Source: Leifsonia sp. Root1293 (GTDB lineage Bacteria; Actinomycetota; Actinomycetes; Actinomycetales; Microbacteriaceae). Taken from it: DNA of 64,000 bases. Positions 8,008 to 16,442 of this stretch are shown in pieces. A model generated the notes under the pieces. The model was not told the origin of the DNA and ran no database searches. It saw only the letters and a list, made by a program, of their open reading frames with translations. The stretch spans positions 2,138,602 through 2,202,601 of the forward strand of contig NZ_LMEH01000001.1 in the NCBI RefSeq assembly GCF_001425325.1. Direction: 5' to 3'. How positions within the stretch are numbered: position 1 is the stretch's first letter; every line of letters starts with the position of its first letter. Both the position numbers and the translations under genes were made by a program.

Positions 8008-10152
8008 TCACGATAGCGAGGAAGCCTCAGGCGCCTCGATACCCAGAGCAGGGGCCAATTCCGCGCCGAGGTAGGGCGTGAGGGTGTCCGCGAAGAGCGC
8101 AGTCATGTGATTTCCGTCTCCGTAGACCAGAACGCCCCCCAACACGGCGGGACAGCTGTCGTCGATGCAGAAATAGGGAGAGAGATCGATGACCTCGACC
8201 GAACCGAGCGTGCGAGCTGCTGTCACTTGCGGGTCGGTCACGAGGGACGCCGACAACGTCGTGGCGCACGCCGTCGGATCCGGGTTCTCCATCACACAGG
8301 TCGGGGTGTCGTACACGCCGCCGTTGGCCGGCTGGGGGATGTCGTGGATGGCGATGACATCCGCACCCGACTCCTGGATGTCGGTCCAGGCTCCGACCAT
8401 CGCCGATGCGTCCGCTGCCTGCTGGCTCTCCGGCTTGGCGCCGCCGCCGACGACGCTGCTGCGGGTGGAGACGATCACCGCGTCGTAGTGCTCGCCGACG
8501 ATCGCACGCAACGCCTTTCCGTTCCATTCCGCACAGCGCTGAGCGCCGCCGATCGCGGAACCGGGGAGCTTCGCGAGCCCGCATCCGCTGCGCAGATAGG
8601 TGTCGAGATGCCAGCCGGACTCGACGGCCAGGGTCTTCAACGCACCCATCCACTGCCCGGCGTGGGAATCGCCGGCCAACGCCACCCGCAGCGCACCGGG
8701 CTCCTTCGAGCCGAACGAGCAGACGAGCACCTCCGTCGAGCCAGACGACTGCTGACAGCCGTCGGCGGCGCCGTCGTCCCGCGCGATGATCGGGTCGGGA
8801 AGAACGCCATCGGACGTCGTCGCAGGTGCGCACCCCGACCCCGGGACCGCAGCGGCGGCGCCGAAGCACGGCGTCCCGGCGGGATCGACGACCGCGCGCA
8901 TGGCCGCTTCCGATTGTGCGATCCTGGCCTCGCTCGTCGCCCATTGGGCGGCTCCGATGGATGCGACCACGATCATGCCTGCGGCCGCCATCGCGAACAC
9001 CACCCGCGGACGAACGGCCGGATTCGGCGTCGCGGCGCCGGATCGCCACGAGATCGTTCCCGAGCGGAACGGATCCTCGATGTACTTCTTCGACAGCCAT
9101 CCCACCAGCAGCGACCCGAAAAGGAGCGCGATCCGGAGCGGGGTGTCCAGCGCCCTCTCGAGCATGATCGGCAGCAGGACGATGAGCGGCCAGTGCCAGA
9201 GGTAGACGGAGTACGAGATGGCACCCACGAACTGGACGGGACGCGAGCGCATCGCCGGAGCGAGCGAGAGCCGTCCATCCGCGTGACCGGCGGCGATGAC
9301 CGCCGCCGTCCCGAGTGCCGGAAGAAGGGCGATCCAGCCGGGGAACAGGGAGTTCGACGTGTACAGCACGGCGGACACGAGGATGGCCGCGAGCCCGGCC
9401 CAACTCGCCGCGATGGACTGCCACGGGCGGAGCCGCAGACGTGCGGCGAAGACCGCGAGAACACCACCGATCGCGAATTCCCACACCCTGGTGAAGGTGT
9501 TGAAGTACGCGCTCGACTGGTCAGAGTACGTCGCGATCACCGAGAACGCGAGAGAGGCGACCGCGATGCCTGCGAGCGCGAGCCCGAGACGCGTGCGAGC
9601 ACCCCCGGAGCGAGCGATCACGAACCACGTCGCGGCGATCAGGATCGGCCAGAACAGGTAGAACTGCTCCTCGACGGAGAGCGACCAGAAGTGCTGGACA
9701 GGGCTCGATTCGACGGCAGCGCCGAGGTAGTCGACCGAGTTGACGACGAGCGCCCAGTTCTCGACGTAGAAGGCGCTGGCGACGATCTGCTTGCCGGTGT
9801 CGTTCCAGAGCGTCTGCGGCGCCCACAGGAAGGTGGCGATCCCCACGACCGCGAGCACGACCAGCGCTGCCGGAAGCAGACGCCTGATCCGGCGCACGTA
9901 GAAGCCCGTGAGCGAGAACGACCCCTTGTCGACGACCTGCCGGATGATGTGGGCGGTGATCAGGTAGCCGGAGATGACGAAGAACACGTCGACACCGATG
10001 TATCCGCCCGGGAGGTAGCCGGGCCAGAGGTGGTACACGACGACGAGCAGGACGGCCACTGTGCGCAATGCCTGGATCTCCGGCAGGAAGCCTGCTGCAG
10101 TGCGCGCCGGAGTTGCACTGACGGGGAGATCAGCAGTGGTGGTTGCACTCAT
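8008..10152 (-). CDS. Acyltransferase 3 with C-terminal SGNH domain, OafA/OatA-like (714 aa)
   Basis: Residues ~20-360 are a polytopic acyltransferase-3 domain (FLPEIQALRTVAVLLVVVYH, GGYIGVDVFFVISGYLIT, FWSLSVEEQFYLFWP, the conserved His and Glu sites). After a TM-linked spacer, residues ~480-714 form an SGNH hydrolase-like domain with LAGDSHAGQW (nucleophile Ser) near 490 and DGNHMTALFA near 680 (catalytic Asp/His). Proteins of this design move acetyl groups across the membrane and O-acetylate a polysaccharide or peptidoglycan. The start at 10152 begins MSATTTAD; upstream in-frame codons add a region without family character. There is no clear Shine-Dalgarno. It is divergent from a second acetyltransferase gene, and both fit decoration of the locus's glycan. 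The acceptor is inferred. Confidence 0.9.
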   Translation of the reverse strand: MSATTTADLPVSATPARTAAGFLPEIQALRTVAVLLVVVYHLWPGYLPGGYIGVDVFFVISGYLITAHIIRQVVDKGSFSLTGFYVRRIRRLLPAALVVLAVVGIATFLWAPQTLWNDTGKQIVASAFYVENWALVVNSVDYLGAAVESSPVQHFWSLSVEEQFYLFWPILIAATWFVIARSGGARTRLGLALAGIAVASLAFSVIATYSDQSSAYFNTFTRVWEFAIGGVLAVFAARLRLRPWQSIAASWAGLAAILVSAVLYTSNSLFPGWIALLPALGTAAVIAAGHADGRLSLAPAMRSRPVQFVGAISYSVYLWHWPLIVLLPIMLERALDTPLRIALLFGSLLVGWLSKKYIEDPFRSGTISWRSGAATPNPAVRPRVVFAMAAAGMIVVASIGAAQWATSEARIAQSEAAMRAVVDPAGTPCFGAAAAVPGSGCAPATTSDGVLPDPIIARDDGAADGCQQSSGSTEVLVCSFGSKEPGALRVALAGDSHAGQWMGALKTLAVESGWHLDTYLRSGCGLAKLPGSAIGGAQRCAEWNGKALRAIVGEHYDAVIVSTRSSVVGGGAKPESQQAADASAMVGAWTDIQESGADVIAIHDIPQPANGGVYDTPTCVMENPDPTACATTLSASLVTDPQVTAARTLGSVEVIDLSPYFCIDDSCPAVLGGVLVYGDGNHMTALFADTLTPYLGAELAPALGIEAPEASSLS

Positions 10153-10268
10153 ATGGCCGTCGCATTCGGGTTGGTCCGGTCGAGTCGCTCGCCTCGGCCC
10201 TCTCGGGCATCTCCACTGTGACACTCTCTCGCTCGCCACACCAGTGGGGTCGCCGGGTGATGTGCGGA

Positions 10269-10274
10269 TAGTCT
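10269..10274 (+). promoter_or_regulatory. Leaderless-type -10 (TAGTCT) for the LbH acetyltransferase
   Basis: TAGTCT ends 6 bases before the ATG at 10281 and no ribosome site is present, so transcription probably starts at or near the A of the ATG. Confidence 0.5.
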
Positions 10275-10280
10275 CATCGC

Positions 10281-10841
10281 ATGCTCAAGCGGATCAAGCG
10301 TGCTGCAGCCCGGAGGCGACGGGATGCCGAGATGGCCACGCTCGTCCTGGCCGGGAAGATCCCGATCCATGCCGTCAGGGTCGTCATGCTCCGCTGGTGG
10401 GGCGCCACCATCCACGACACCGTCACGATCTCCCATGGCTTCGAGGTGCGCCGCGCGACCGGGCTGAGGATCGGACCGCGGTCCTCCATCGGCAACGGTG
10501 CGATCCTCGATGCTCGCGGGGGCCTGACCCTCGGCTCGGACGTCAACCTGTCGACGAGCGTGCACATCTGGACGGGTCAGCACGACTGGCGTTCGCCGGA
10601 CTTCGCCTACGAATCGGCTCCGGTCTCGATCGGCGATCGAGCCTGGATCAGTGCGCGCGCGACGATCCTGCCGGGGACGACGATCGGAGAGGGTGCCGTG
10701 GTGGCGGCCGGCGCCGTGGTCTCGGGGGACGTCGCGCCATTCACGCTGGTCGGGGGAGTTCCGGCCAAGAAGCTCGGCGACCGCCCGAGGAACCTCACCT
10801 ATCGGTTGCCGGACCGCAGGCTGAAACCCTGGTGGTGGTGA
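10281..10841 (+). CDS. Left-handed beta-helix (hexapeptide) acyltransferase, WcaF/maa-like (186 aa)
   Basis: From about residue 55 the protein shows hexapeptide repeats ([I/V]GxxxxI periodicity: LRIGPRSSIGNGAILDARGGLTLGSDVNLS, then VSIGDRAWISARATILPGTTIGEGAVVAAGAVV). The conserved catalytic-region His occurs in SVHIWTGQHDW and the loop GGVPAKKLGDRP is the usual C-terminal signature. Such trimeric enzymes acetylate a sugar hydroxyl or amine using acetyl-CoA in the cytoplasm. The stop overlaps the next gene's ATG by one base (TGATG), so the gene is translationally coupled to the pyruvyl transferase. It heads a four-gene plus-strand set for polysaccharide decoration and export. Confidence 0.88.
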   Translation: MLKRIKRAAARRRRDAEMATLVLAGKIPIHAVRVVMLRWWGATIHDTVTISHGFEVRRATGLRIGPRSSIGNGAILDARGGLTLGSDVNLSTSVHIWTGQHDWRSPDFAYESAPVSIGDRAWISARATILPGTTIGEGAVVAAGAVVSGDVAPFTLVGGVPAKKLGDRPRNLTYRLPDRRLKPWWW

Positions 10842-11920
10842 TGAGGACACTGGTTCTCTGGGCGAACGACATCTCCACCAACCTCGGAGTCAGGGCGCTC
10901 GCCGCAGGTACGGCCGCACTGGTGCATGGTGCGATTCCCGAGGCGACCTTCACCTTCCAGAGCTTCGGCCAGCCGAACCGGCACCTTCCCGGCGGACGGG
11001 TGACGAGCATCGCCAAGGAGCGCGTGACGGGTCGGCTCGGGATGCAGAAATGGCTCTCGCAGTTCGATCTCGTGGTCGACACCCGGGCCGGCGACAGCTT
11101 CGCCGACATCTACGGGGCTCGTCGGCTGGCCGTCATGTCCGCCATGGCCGAGTGCGCACGCCAGGCCGGCGCCGTCGTCGTCATGGGTCCCCAGACGATC
11201 GGCCCGTTCACGTCGGCTCGAGGCCGTGCGACAGGCCGGTTCTCCCTGCGGCGCGCCGACGCAGTGCTCGTGCGGGACAGCAACAGCCTCGACCACGCCA
11301 GGAAGCTCGGGCACTCCGACGCGACGCTCACCACCGATGTTGTCTTCGCGCTCCCGGTTCCCGCGGTCCGGAAGACCCGGGACGTCGTCCTGAACATCTC
11401 CGGCCTGCTCTGGCGCGACAATCCCCACGTCGACGCCGTCGCCTACCGTGCCGTCGTGACGAGCCTGTACGACCGACTGACGTCATCCGGCCGTACCGTC
11501 GCCCTGCTCCCCCATGTTCTGGACTCGAGCGATCCCGACAACGACTTTCCCGCCATCCGTGAGTTCGCGGCCGCCCATGCCCCCGACGCCGAGGTCCTCG
11601 CACCGACGGGTCTGGATGACGTCCGTGCCATGGTCGCCTCCGCGGAGCTGGTCATCGGATCGCGGATGCACGCGTGCCTCAACGCCCTCTCCGTCGGGAC
11701 CCCGGCGATTCCGCTGGCGTACTCGCGGAAGTTCAAGCCCCTGCTCGACGATCTGGGCTGGAGGACGACGGTGGATCTGCGCACGGATCCGGATCCCGCC
11801 GCGGCCACCGATGGCCTGGCGTCGAACGCCGAGCTGGTCGCTGCCGTCGAGACGACCCTCGATCGGGCACGGGAACGGCTGCTTCCGGCGACCGACGCCA
11901 TCCGTTCGGCGATCAGCTAG
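10841..11920 (+). CDS. Polysaccharide pyruvyl transferase family protein (359 aa)
   Basis: The start at 10841 (MRTLVLWAND) overlaps the stop of the preceding acetyltransferase. Motifs of the family are visible: an early glycine-rich strand (STNLGVRALA), GPQTIGPF, a central VLNISGLLW, and the late SRMHACLNALSVGTPAIPLAYSRKFKPLLDDLG block that matches the R-x-H-A nucleotide-sugar-binding region of GT-B-like pyruvyl transferases (CsaB/WcaK group). These enzymes add a ketal-linked pyruvate from phosphoenolpyruvate to a sugar in a cell-wall or capsule glycan. Length is typical. The gene is followed two bases later by the flippase. The exact sugar acceptor is unknown. Confidence 0.88.
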   Translation: MRTLVLWANDISTNLGVRALAAGTAALVHGAIPEATFTFQSFGQPNRHLPGGRVTSIAKERVTGRLGMQKWLSQFDLVVDTRAGDSFADIYGARRLAVMSAMAECARQAGAVVVMGPQTIGPFTSARGRATGRFSLRRADAVLVRDSNSLDHARKLGHSDATLTTDVVFALPVPAVRKTRDVVLNISGLLWRDNPHVDAVAYRAVVTSLYDRLTSSGRTVALLPHVLDSSDPDNDFPAIREFAAAHAPDAEVLAPTGLDDVRAMVASAELVIGSRMHACLNALSVGTPAIPLAYSRKFKPLLDDLGWRTTVDLRTDPDPAAATDGLASNAELVAAVETTLDRARERLLPATDAIRSAIS

Positions 11921-11922
11921 CC

Positions 11923-13422
11923 GTGACGCTTCCAGAGGAACCACCACGCCGGAGTCTCGGGCAGGCCGCCGCGCGTGGCGCCGCCGTGACCTTGGGCGGC
12001 CAGGGTGGGCGCATCGCGATCCAGGTCGCGTCGGTGGTCGTGCTCTCCCGGCTTCTCACGCCCCACGACTACGGGCTGCTCGCGATGGTGCTCACCATCA
12101 TCGGGATCGGCGAGATCTTCCGTGACTTCGGACTGTCGTCTGCAGCCATCCAGAGCCCGACCCTCACCCGTGGCCAGCGCGACAACCTCGTGTGGATCAA
12201 CTCGGGCATCGGGCTGGTCCTCACCGCCATCGTCGCGCTGTCCGCTCCCCTCGTCGCCGCCTTCTACGGCGAGCCGGAGCTCGTCGACCTGGTGCGCGTG
12301 CTCTCGCTCACCTTCCTCATCAACGGCATCACCACGCAGTATCGAGCAGATCGCAACCGGGCTTTGAAGTTCACCGTCCTGGCGGCCAGCGACATCCTCG
12401 CCGCGGCGGTCGGCCTCGCCGCGGCCATCGCGACAGCCTTGGCCGGATGGGGATACTGGGCGCTCGCCGTGCAGCAGTTGTCCGGCTCCGTCGTCGGTCT
12501 CCTCGTCGTGGTCTCGAGTGCCCGCTGGCTTCCCCGGCTCCCCCGCCGGGGGCAGTCCATGGGAGGGCTGCTCCGATTCGGCTGGCACATGGTCGGAACG
12601 CAGCTCATCGGCTATGTGAGCAACAACGTGGACTCGGTGATCATCGGCTTCCGGTTCGGAGCCGGCCAGCTCGGAATCTACAACCGCGGTTTCCAGCTGC
12701 TGATGCAGCCGCTCGGCCAGCTGCGATCGCCGACGACACGCGTGGCCCTTCCCGTGCTGTCCCGTCTCAGCAATGACAGCGACCGCTACGCCGCCTTCAT
12801 CCTGCGCGGTCAACAGGCACTCGGATACACGCTCGTGGCCGGGCTGGGAATCGTGATCGCAGCCGCAGACCCGCTCACTGCGATCCTCCTCGGCCCGCAG
12901 TGGAGTGGGGTCACACCGATCCTCCGCCTACTCGCGGTCGCGGGGATCTTCCAGACCATCTCGTACGTCGGATACTGGATCTACATGTCGAAGGGACTCA
13001 CCGGCGACCTGTTCCGCTACACCCTCGTGACCTCGGCGATCAAGGTCACCTGCATCGTCATCGGATCGTTCTTCGGTGTGATCGGGGTTGCCGTCGGCTA
13101 CGCCGTCGCACCGGCGATAGCGTGGCCGATCTCGCTCGCGTGGCTGTCGCGCCGAACCGTCATTCCCACGCGCCGGCTGTACATGCAGGCACTGCGGGTG
13201 ATCGCGGTCGTCACCGCGGGCGCGGCCGCGGGGTGGGGAGTCGTGGTGGGGCTCGGAGCACTGCCGACATTCGTGGCACTCATCGGCGGCATCGTCACCG
13301 TGATCCTGACGTACGCCGTTGCGGCGCTCCTGATCCGACCCGTCCGCAACGACGTGCTCGACGTGCTCTCGCTCCTCCGCCTGCTTCCATCGCTCCGACG
13401 CAGACCGCCCGCAACGGAATGA
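11923..13422 (+). CDS. Wzx-like polysaccharide flippase, MATE/MVF superfamily (499 aa)
   Basis: GTG start at 11923, two bases after the pyruvyl transferase stop, gives VTLPEEPPRRSLGQAAARGAAVTLGGQGGRIAIQVASVVVLSRLLTP in outline; the GxxxxQ..S.vvLaRlLtPxDyG pattern is typical of lipopolysaccharide exporters. About 12-14 hydrophobic helices follow, with conserved internal VDSVIIGFRFGAGQLGIYNRGFQL. The protein should flip lipid-linked oligosaccharide across the membrane. Its place right after the acetyl- and pyruvyl-transferases suggests decoration occurs before export. A weak CCCC-TCAAGC-GGGG hairpin follows the stop. Confidence 0.88.
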   Translation: MTLPEEPPRRSLGQAAARGAAVTLGGQGGRIAIQVASVVVLSRLLTPHDYGLLAMVLTIIGIGEIFRDFGLSSAAIQSPTLTRGQRDNLVWINSGIGLVLTAIVALSAPLVAAFYGEPELVDLVRVLSLTFLINGITTQYRADRNRALKFTVLAASDILAAAVGLAAAIATALAGWGYWALAVQQLSGSVVGLLVVVSSARWLPRLPRRGQSMGGLLRFGWHMVGTQLIGYVSNNVDSVIIGFRFGAGQLGIYNRGFQLLMQPLGQLRSPTTRVALPVLSRLSNDSDRYAAFILRGQQALGYTLVAGLGIVIAAADPLTAILLGPQWSGVTPILRLLAVAGIFQTISYVGYWIYMSKGLTGDLFRYTLVTSAIKVTCIVIGSFFGVIGVAVGYAVAPAIAWPISLAWLSRRTVIPTRRLYMQALRVIAVVTAGAAAGWGVVVGLGALPTFVALIGGIVTVILTYAVAALLIRPVRNDVLDVLSLLRLLPSLRRRPPATE

Positions 13423-13430
13423 GGCGAAAA

Positions 13431-13450
13431 CCCCTCAAGCGGGGGTGATT
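13431..13450 (+). promoter_or_regulatory. CCCCTCAAGCGGGGGTGATT motif between flippase and cytidylyltransferase
   Basis: A short CCCC/GGGG hairpin with TGATT directly after it lies 9 bases past the flippase stop and about 100 bases before the next start. It may end the flippase transcript or act as a regulator site for the cytidylyltransferase gene; compare 4956-4975 and 7930-7946. Confidence 0.3.
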
Positions 13451-13487
13451 CGGTCGCGAAGCCTAGGCGTCGACGGATCCGGCGGTC

Positions 13488-13493
13488 TACGAT
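13488..13493 (+). promoter_or_regulatory. Possible -10 (TACGAT) for the cytidylyltransferase gene
   Basis: TACGAT fits TANNNT and leaves a leader of about 54 bases that carries an AGAGGA ribosome site. No convincing -35 is visible. Confidence 0.3.
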
Positions 13494-13553
13494 CTGAGAA
13501 ACTCTCACACCCGAGATCGGTGCGCCCGAACTGCGCCGAACGAGAGGACTCCC

Positions 13554-14018
13554 GTGACGATCGACGCTTCCAGACCCCGGATCGGCTATGCCGCCGGCGC
13601 CTTCGACCTCTTCCACGTCGGCCACCTGAATCTGCTGCGCCATGCCAAGAGCCACTGCGACGTGCTGATCGCGGGCGTCGTCTCCGACGAGATGCTGCTG
13701 CGCACGAAGGGGGCTCCCCCCATCGTGCCCCTGGCCGAACGGCTCGAGATCGTGAGCCACATCTCCTTCGTCGATGAGGCGCGTGCCGAGGTGCTGCCCG
13801 ACAAGCTCGACACCTGGCGCGAGGTCGGCTTCGACGTCTTCTTCAAGGGTGACGACTGGCGCGGCACCGAGAAGGGCCTGCGCCTGGAGCGCCGCTTCGC
13901 CGAGGTCGGAGTCGACATCGTGTACTTCCCGTACACGGTGCACACCTCGAGCACGATGCTGCGCAGGGCCCTCGAGGCTCTCGATCGCGGCGACGAGGCC
14001 GTCGCCAGCGAGGCCTGA
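13554..14018 (+). CDS. Glycerol-3-phosphate cytidylyltransferase-like nucleotidyltransferase (154 aa)
   Basis: A GTG start with AGAGGA upstream opens a compact nucleotidyltransferase domain. HVGH at 21-24 is the HxGH nucleotide-binding motif, and HTSSTMLRR near 130 corresponds to the RTxGxSTT-like motif of TagD-type enzymes. FKGDDWRGTEKG matches the usual GxDW region. Such enzymes make CDP-glycerol or another CDP-polyol from CTP and a polyol phosphate for teichoic-acid-like or phosphodiester-linked glycans. It sits between flippase and glycosyltransferase, so a polyol-phosphate decoration is plausible. The substrate is inferred; it could be another phosphosugar. Confidence 0.85.
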   Translation: MTIDASRPRIGYAAGAFDLFHVGHLNLLRHAKSHCDVLIAGVVSDEMLLRTKGAPPIVPLAERLEIVSHISFVDEARAEVLPDKLDTWREVGFDVFFKGDDWRGTEKGLRLERRFAEVGVDIVYFPYTVHTSSTMLRRALEALDRGDEAVASEA

Positions 14019-14023
14019 ACCTT

Positions 14024-15037
14024 TTAGCGGATCGGCTGCACCAGATCGAGCAGAACGTCTTTGCGGCCGCGCGCGAAGCGCCCGTATGCTCCCGAGGACG
14101 CGACGCGAAGCACGGGAACCGCGCGCCGCAGTCGGTTGACCGGGAAGGCGCTTCTCGCCCGTTCGTGATCGAGCTTGCGGCGCGCCAGCGCGAGACGCGC
14201 CGTCGGCACACGGTCGCCCAGGGATTCGAGCGTGGCGACCAGCACCTCGGCGCGCGCGCGCAGGCGCTCGTTCCGGCCGGCTCCCGGGGCCATCAGCAGC
14301 GCGACCCGCTCACGGACACCCCGGCGGCGGACGCCCGTCTTGTTGGAGCTGTGCTGGCGATAGCCGATGGTCGGGTCGCCGAGGTAGTCGGTGCCGCCGA
14401 GGCCGGCGGCGACGATCCCGAGCCACTCGTCGTACACCCAACTGCGCGGGAACGGCGTGGCCGCGTCGAGAAGCACGCGACGGAACGCCGCGGTCGCGCC
14501 CGTGACGATGTTCCGACGGATCAGCACGTCGAGCGCCTCGCCGGCGCGATAGCGCTCTCGCTCCCAGTCGGTCACGGCCTGGGTGGCCGCCAGGCGCGCG
14601 CCCATCATCGCTCCGCTCTCGTCGATGAGGTCTGCATCGCCGTGGAGCAAGAGAAGGTCGGGTCTGGTCTCGAATTCCTTCCGGATGGTCTCGAAACGGT
14701 CGGGATAGCTGATGTCGTCGTGATCGCAGACGACCACGATGTCCGCAGTGCACGCGGCCATCGTCCGCTCGATGTTGCCGGCGATGCCATGGTGCTCGGA
14801 CGGCAGGAGGGTCCAGACGATGCCTGCGCTCTCCGGTCGCGCTGCCGCCTCGGCTCGAACGGCCTCGATGACCGCCCTCGTGCCGTCGGTCGAACCGTCG
14901 TCGCCGATCACGATCTGATCGGGCACGACCGACTGGGTGATGAGGGAACGGAGGTGATCTCCGACGAAGCGCTCGCTGTTGTACACCCGCATCGCGACGG
15001 CCATGGTGAGGTGTCGGCCGTGATGCTCTGCAGTCAC
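14024..15037 (-). CDS. Family 2 glycosyltransferase (337 aa)
   Basis: The GTG at 15037 is chosen because GAAGGA lies upstream and a promoter with -10 at 15093-15098 gives a leader of about 50 bases. N-terminal AVAMRVYNSERFVGDHLRSL and GDDGSTDGT are the classic GT2 strand and acidic motif, and CDHDDISYPDRF carries the DXD-type metal-binding site. An ExxxDxW-like YDEWLGIVAAGL is near residue 220. The architecture matches rhamnosyl- or similar glycosyltransferases acting on cytoplasmic lipid-linked glycans. It converges with the cytidylyltransferase gene (5-base gap) and diverges from the F420-dehydrogenase-like gene. Donor sugar unknown. Confidence 0.88.
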   Translation of the reverse strand: MTAEHHGRHLTMAVAMRVYNSERFVGDHLRSLITQSVVPDQIVIGDDGSTDGTRAVIEAVRAEAAARPESAGIVWTLLPSEHHGIAGNIERTMAACTADIVVVCDHDDISYPDRFETIRKEFETRPDLLLLHGDADLIDESGAMMGARLAATQAVTDWERERYRAGEALDVLIRRNIVTGATAAFRRVLLDAATPFPRSWVYDEWLGIVAAGLGGTDYLGDPTIGYRQHSSNKTGVRRRGVRERVALLMAPGAGRNERLRARAEVLVATLESLGDRVPTARLALARRKLDHERARSAFPVNRLRRAVPVLRVASSGAYGRFARGRKDVLLDLVQPIR

Positions 15038-15092
15038 TCGGGTGCATCCTTCGACTCGTGCTCGCTTGGCAGCCGGCAGGCCGCTCGTGCTC

Positions 15093-15121
15093 AGGATAGG
15101 GGCGCTGCGCCGACGCGACAA
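15093..15121 (-). promoter_or_regulatory. Sigma-70-type promoter for the glycosyltransferase
   Basis: On the minus strand TTGTCG (15116-15121), a 17-base spacer, then TATCCT (15093-15098). This is one of the two clearest two-box promoters in the window and supports the GTG start at 15037. Confidence 0.7.
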
Positions 15122-15161
15122 GACCACTGGACCGGCGCCGTGACGTCGAGGACCGGACCGC

Positions 15162-15167
15162 TAGCAT
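15162..15167 (+). promoter_or_regulatory. Leaderless-type -10 (TAGCAT) for the FrhB-like gene
   Basis: TAGCAT ends 6 bases before the ATG at 15174 with no ribosome site. A TGACG block about 16 bases upstream may serve as -35. Confidence 0.5.
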
Positions 15168-15173
15168 CGGTGC

Positions 15174-16436
15174 ATGCGCATCAGAGCCACGAGGAGTGAT
15201 GCCGGCGAGGGAACAGCCCTCGACAGGGCGATCGGTCGGGTCGTGGCCGAGGGGAACTGCTCGGGTTGCGGCGCATGCACACTCCTCGACAGCGGCCTCA
15301 CGATGAGGATCGACGAGAGCGGCTACAGCCGTCCGAGCCGCGTCGATCATGGCGTCGCCGTCGACGGCGCCCTCGACACCTTCCGCCGGGCATGCCCAGG
15401 TGTCATCGTCCGCGCTCAGGATGCCGCAGGCTCGCGGCGTCATCCGACCATGGGACCCGTCGTGCAGGCGTGGGCGGCGTGGGCGGCAGACCCCGAGATC
15501 CGGCGACAGGGAAGCAGCGGCGGCACGATCACAGCCCTGGCCGCCTGGCTCCTGGAGTCGGGCGAAGCGGCGCGGGTGATCGGCGCCCAGGCCGAGACGG
15601 GGAATCCGCGGCGCACCGTCAGCGTGGCCATCATGACGAGGGATGAGGCACTCGCGTCGGCAGGATCGCGCTATGCCCCGGTCTCGATCGCCGCGAATCC
15701 GTTGGTGCTGGCGGCAGGATCGGCTGTCGTCGGAAAGCCGTGCGAGGCATCGGCACTGCGCGCGATGCAGGCTCCCGCCTCTCCGGAGGCGGAGTCGCCG
15801 CTTCTGCTGTCCTTCTATTGCGCCGGGACACCCAGCCAATCGGCCACGGACTCGCTCGTCACGGCGCTGGGCGTGCGGCAGGGCGGGGTGCTCCGCGACC
15901 TCTGGTACCGCGGAAGGGGCTGGCCAGGACGCTTCACCGCTGTCACGTCGGAGGGCAGCGAGCACTCCGCGTCCTATGACGAATCCTGGGGCGACCACCT
16001 CGGTCCCACCGTGCAGTGGCGCTGCAAGATCTGCCCTGACGGGGTCGGCGAGAGTTCCGACATCACTGCCGCTGATTTCTGGCGATCGGATGAGCGTGGC
16101 TACCCGGACTTCACCGAGGGCGACGGCGTCAGCGCACTGATCGCTCGCACGGTGCGAGGGCGCGACGTGATCGCCCGCGCCATCGCGGCGGGAATCCTCG
16201 TCGCCGAGCCCCTGTCGATCGACGACCTCGATGCGGTCCAGCCGCTTCAGCGCAAGCGACGCCAGACCCTCGCCGGCCGGCTCGCGGGTGCGCGCGCCGC
16301 CGGCATCCGCCCGCCCCGATACGTCGGGTTCGGTCTCCTCGGCTTCGCGGCCGGGCGCCTGGGCCTGATCGTTCGCACGGCCAGGGGCACCTACAGCAGG
16401 GTTCGGGCCGATCGGACCCGTTCCCAGCGCCCCTGA
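15174..16436 (+). CDS. Coenzyme F420 hydrogenase/dehydrogenase beta-subunit (FrhB/FdhB) family protein (420 aa)
   Basis: An N-terminal CSGCGAC ferredoxin-like cysteine cluster (near residue 30) and a later KICPDGVGESSDITAADFW block match the FrhB C-terminal domain that binds FAD and an iron-sulfur cluster. GSSGGTITALAAWLLESG is the usual central motif. In many bacterial capsule or EPS loci such proteins occur with polysaccharide pyruvyl transferases, as here, and are thought to reduce or modify a glycan building block rather than take part in methanogenesis. The organism need not make F420. It is read leaderless from 15174, divergent from the glycosyltransferase. The reaction is unknown. Confidence 0.82.
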   Translation: MRIRATRSDAGEGTALDRAIGRVVAEGNCSGCGACTLLDSGLTMRIDESGYSRPSRVDHGVAVDGALDTFRRACPGVIVRAQDAAGSRRHPTMGPVVQAWAAWAADPEIRRQGSSGGTITALAAWLLESGEAARVIGAQAETGNPRRTVSVAIMTRDEALASAGSRYAPVSIAANPLVLAAGSAVVGKPCEASALRAMQAPASPEAESPLLLSFYCAGTPSQSATDSLVTALGVRQGGVLRDLWYRGRGWPGRFTAVTSEGSEHSASYDESWGDHLGPTVQWRCKICPDGVGESSDITAADFWRSDERGYPDFTEGDGVSALIARTVRGRDVIARAIAAGILVAEPLSIDDLDAVQPLQRKRRQTLAGRLAGARAAGIRPPRYVGFGLLGFAAGRLGLIVRTARGTYSRVRADRTRSQRP

Positions 16437-16442
16437 GGGCCA

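Noticed and set aside
8107-10221. A 704-codon open frame opposite the acyltransferase gene
   Set aside because: Same antisense GC artefact; it is a charged repeat-like string without domain.
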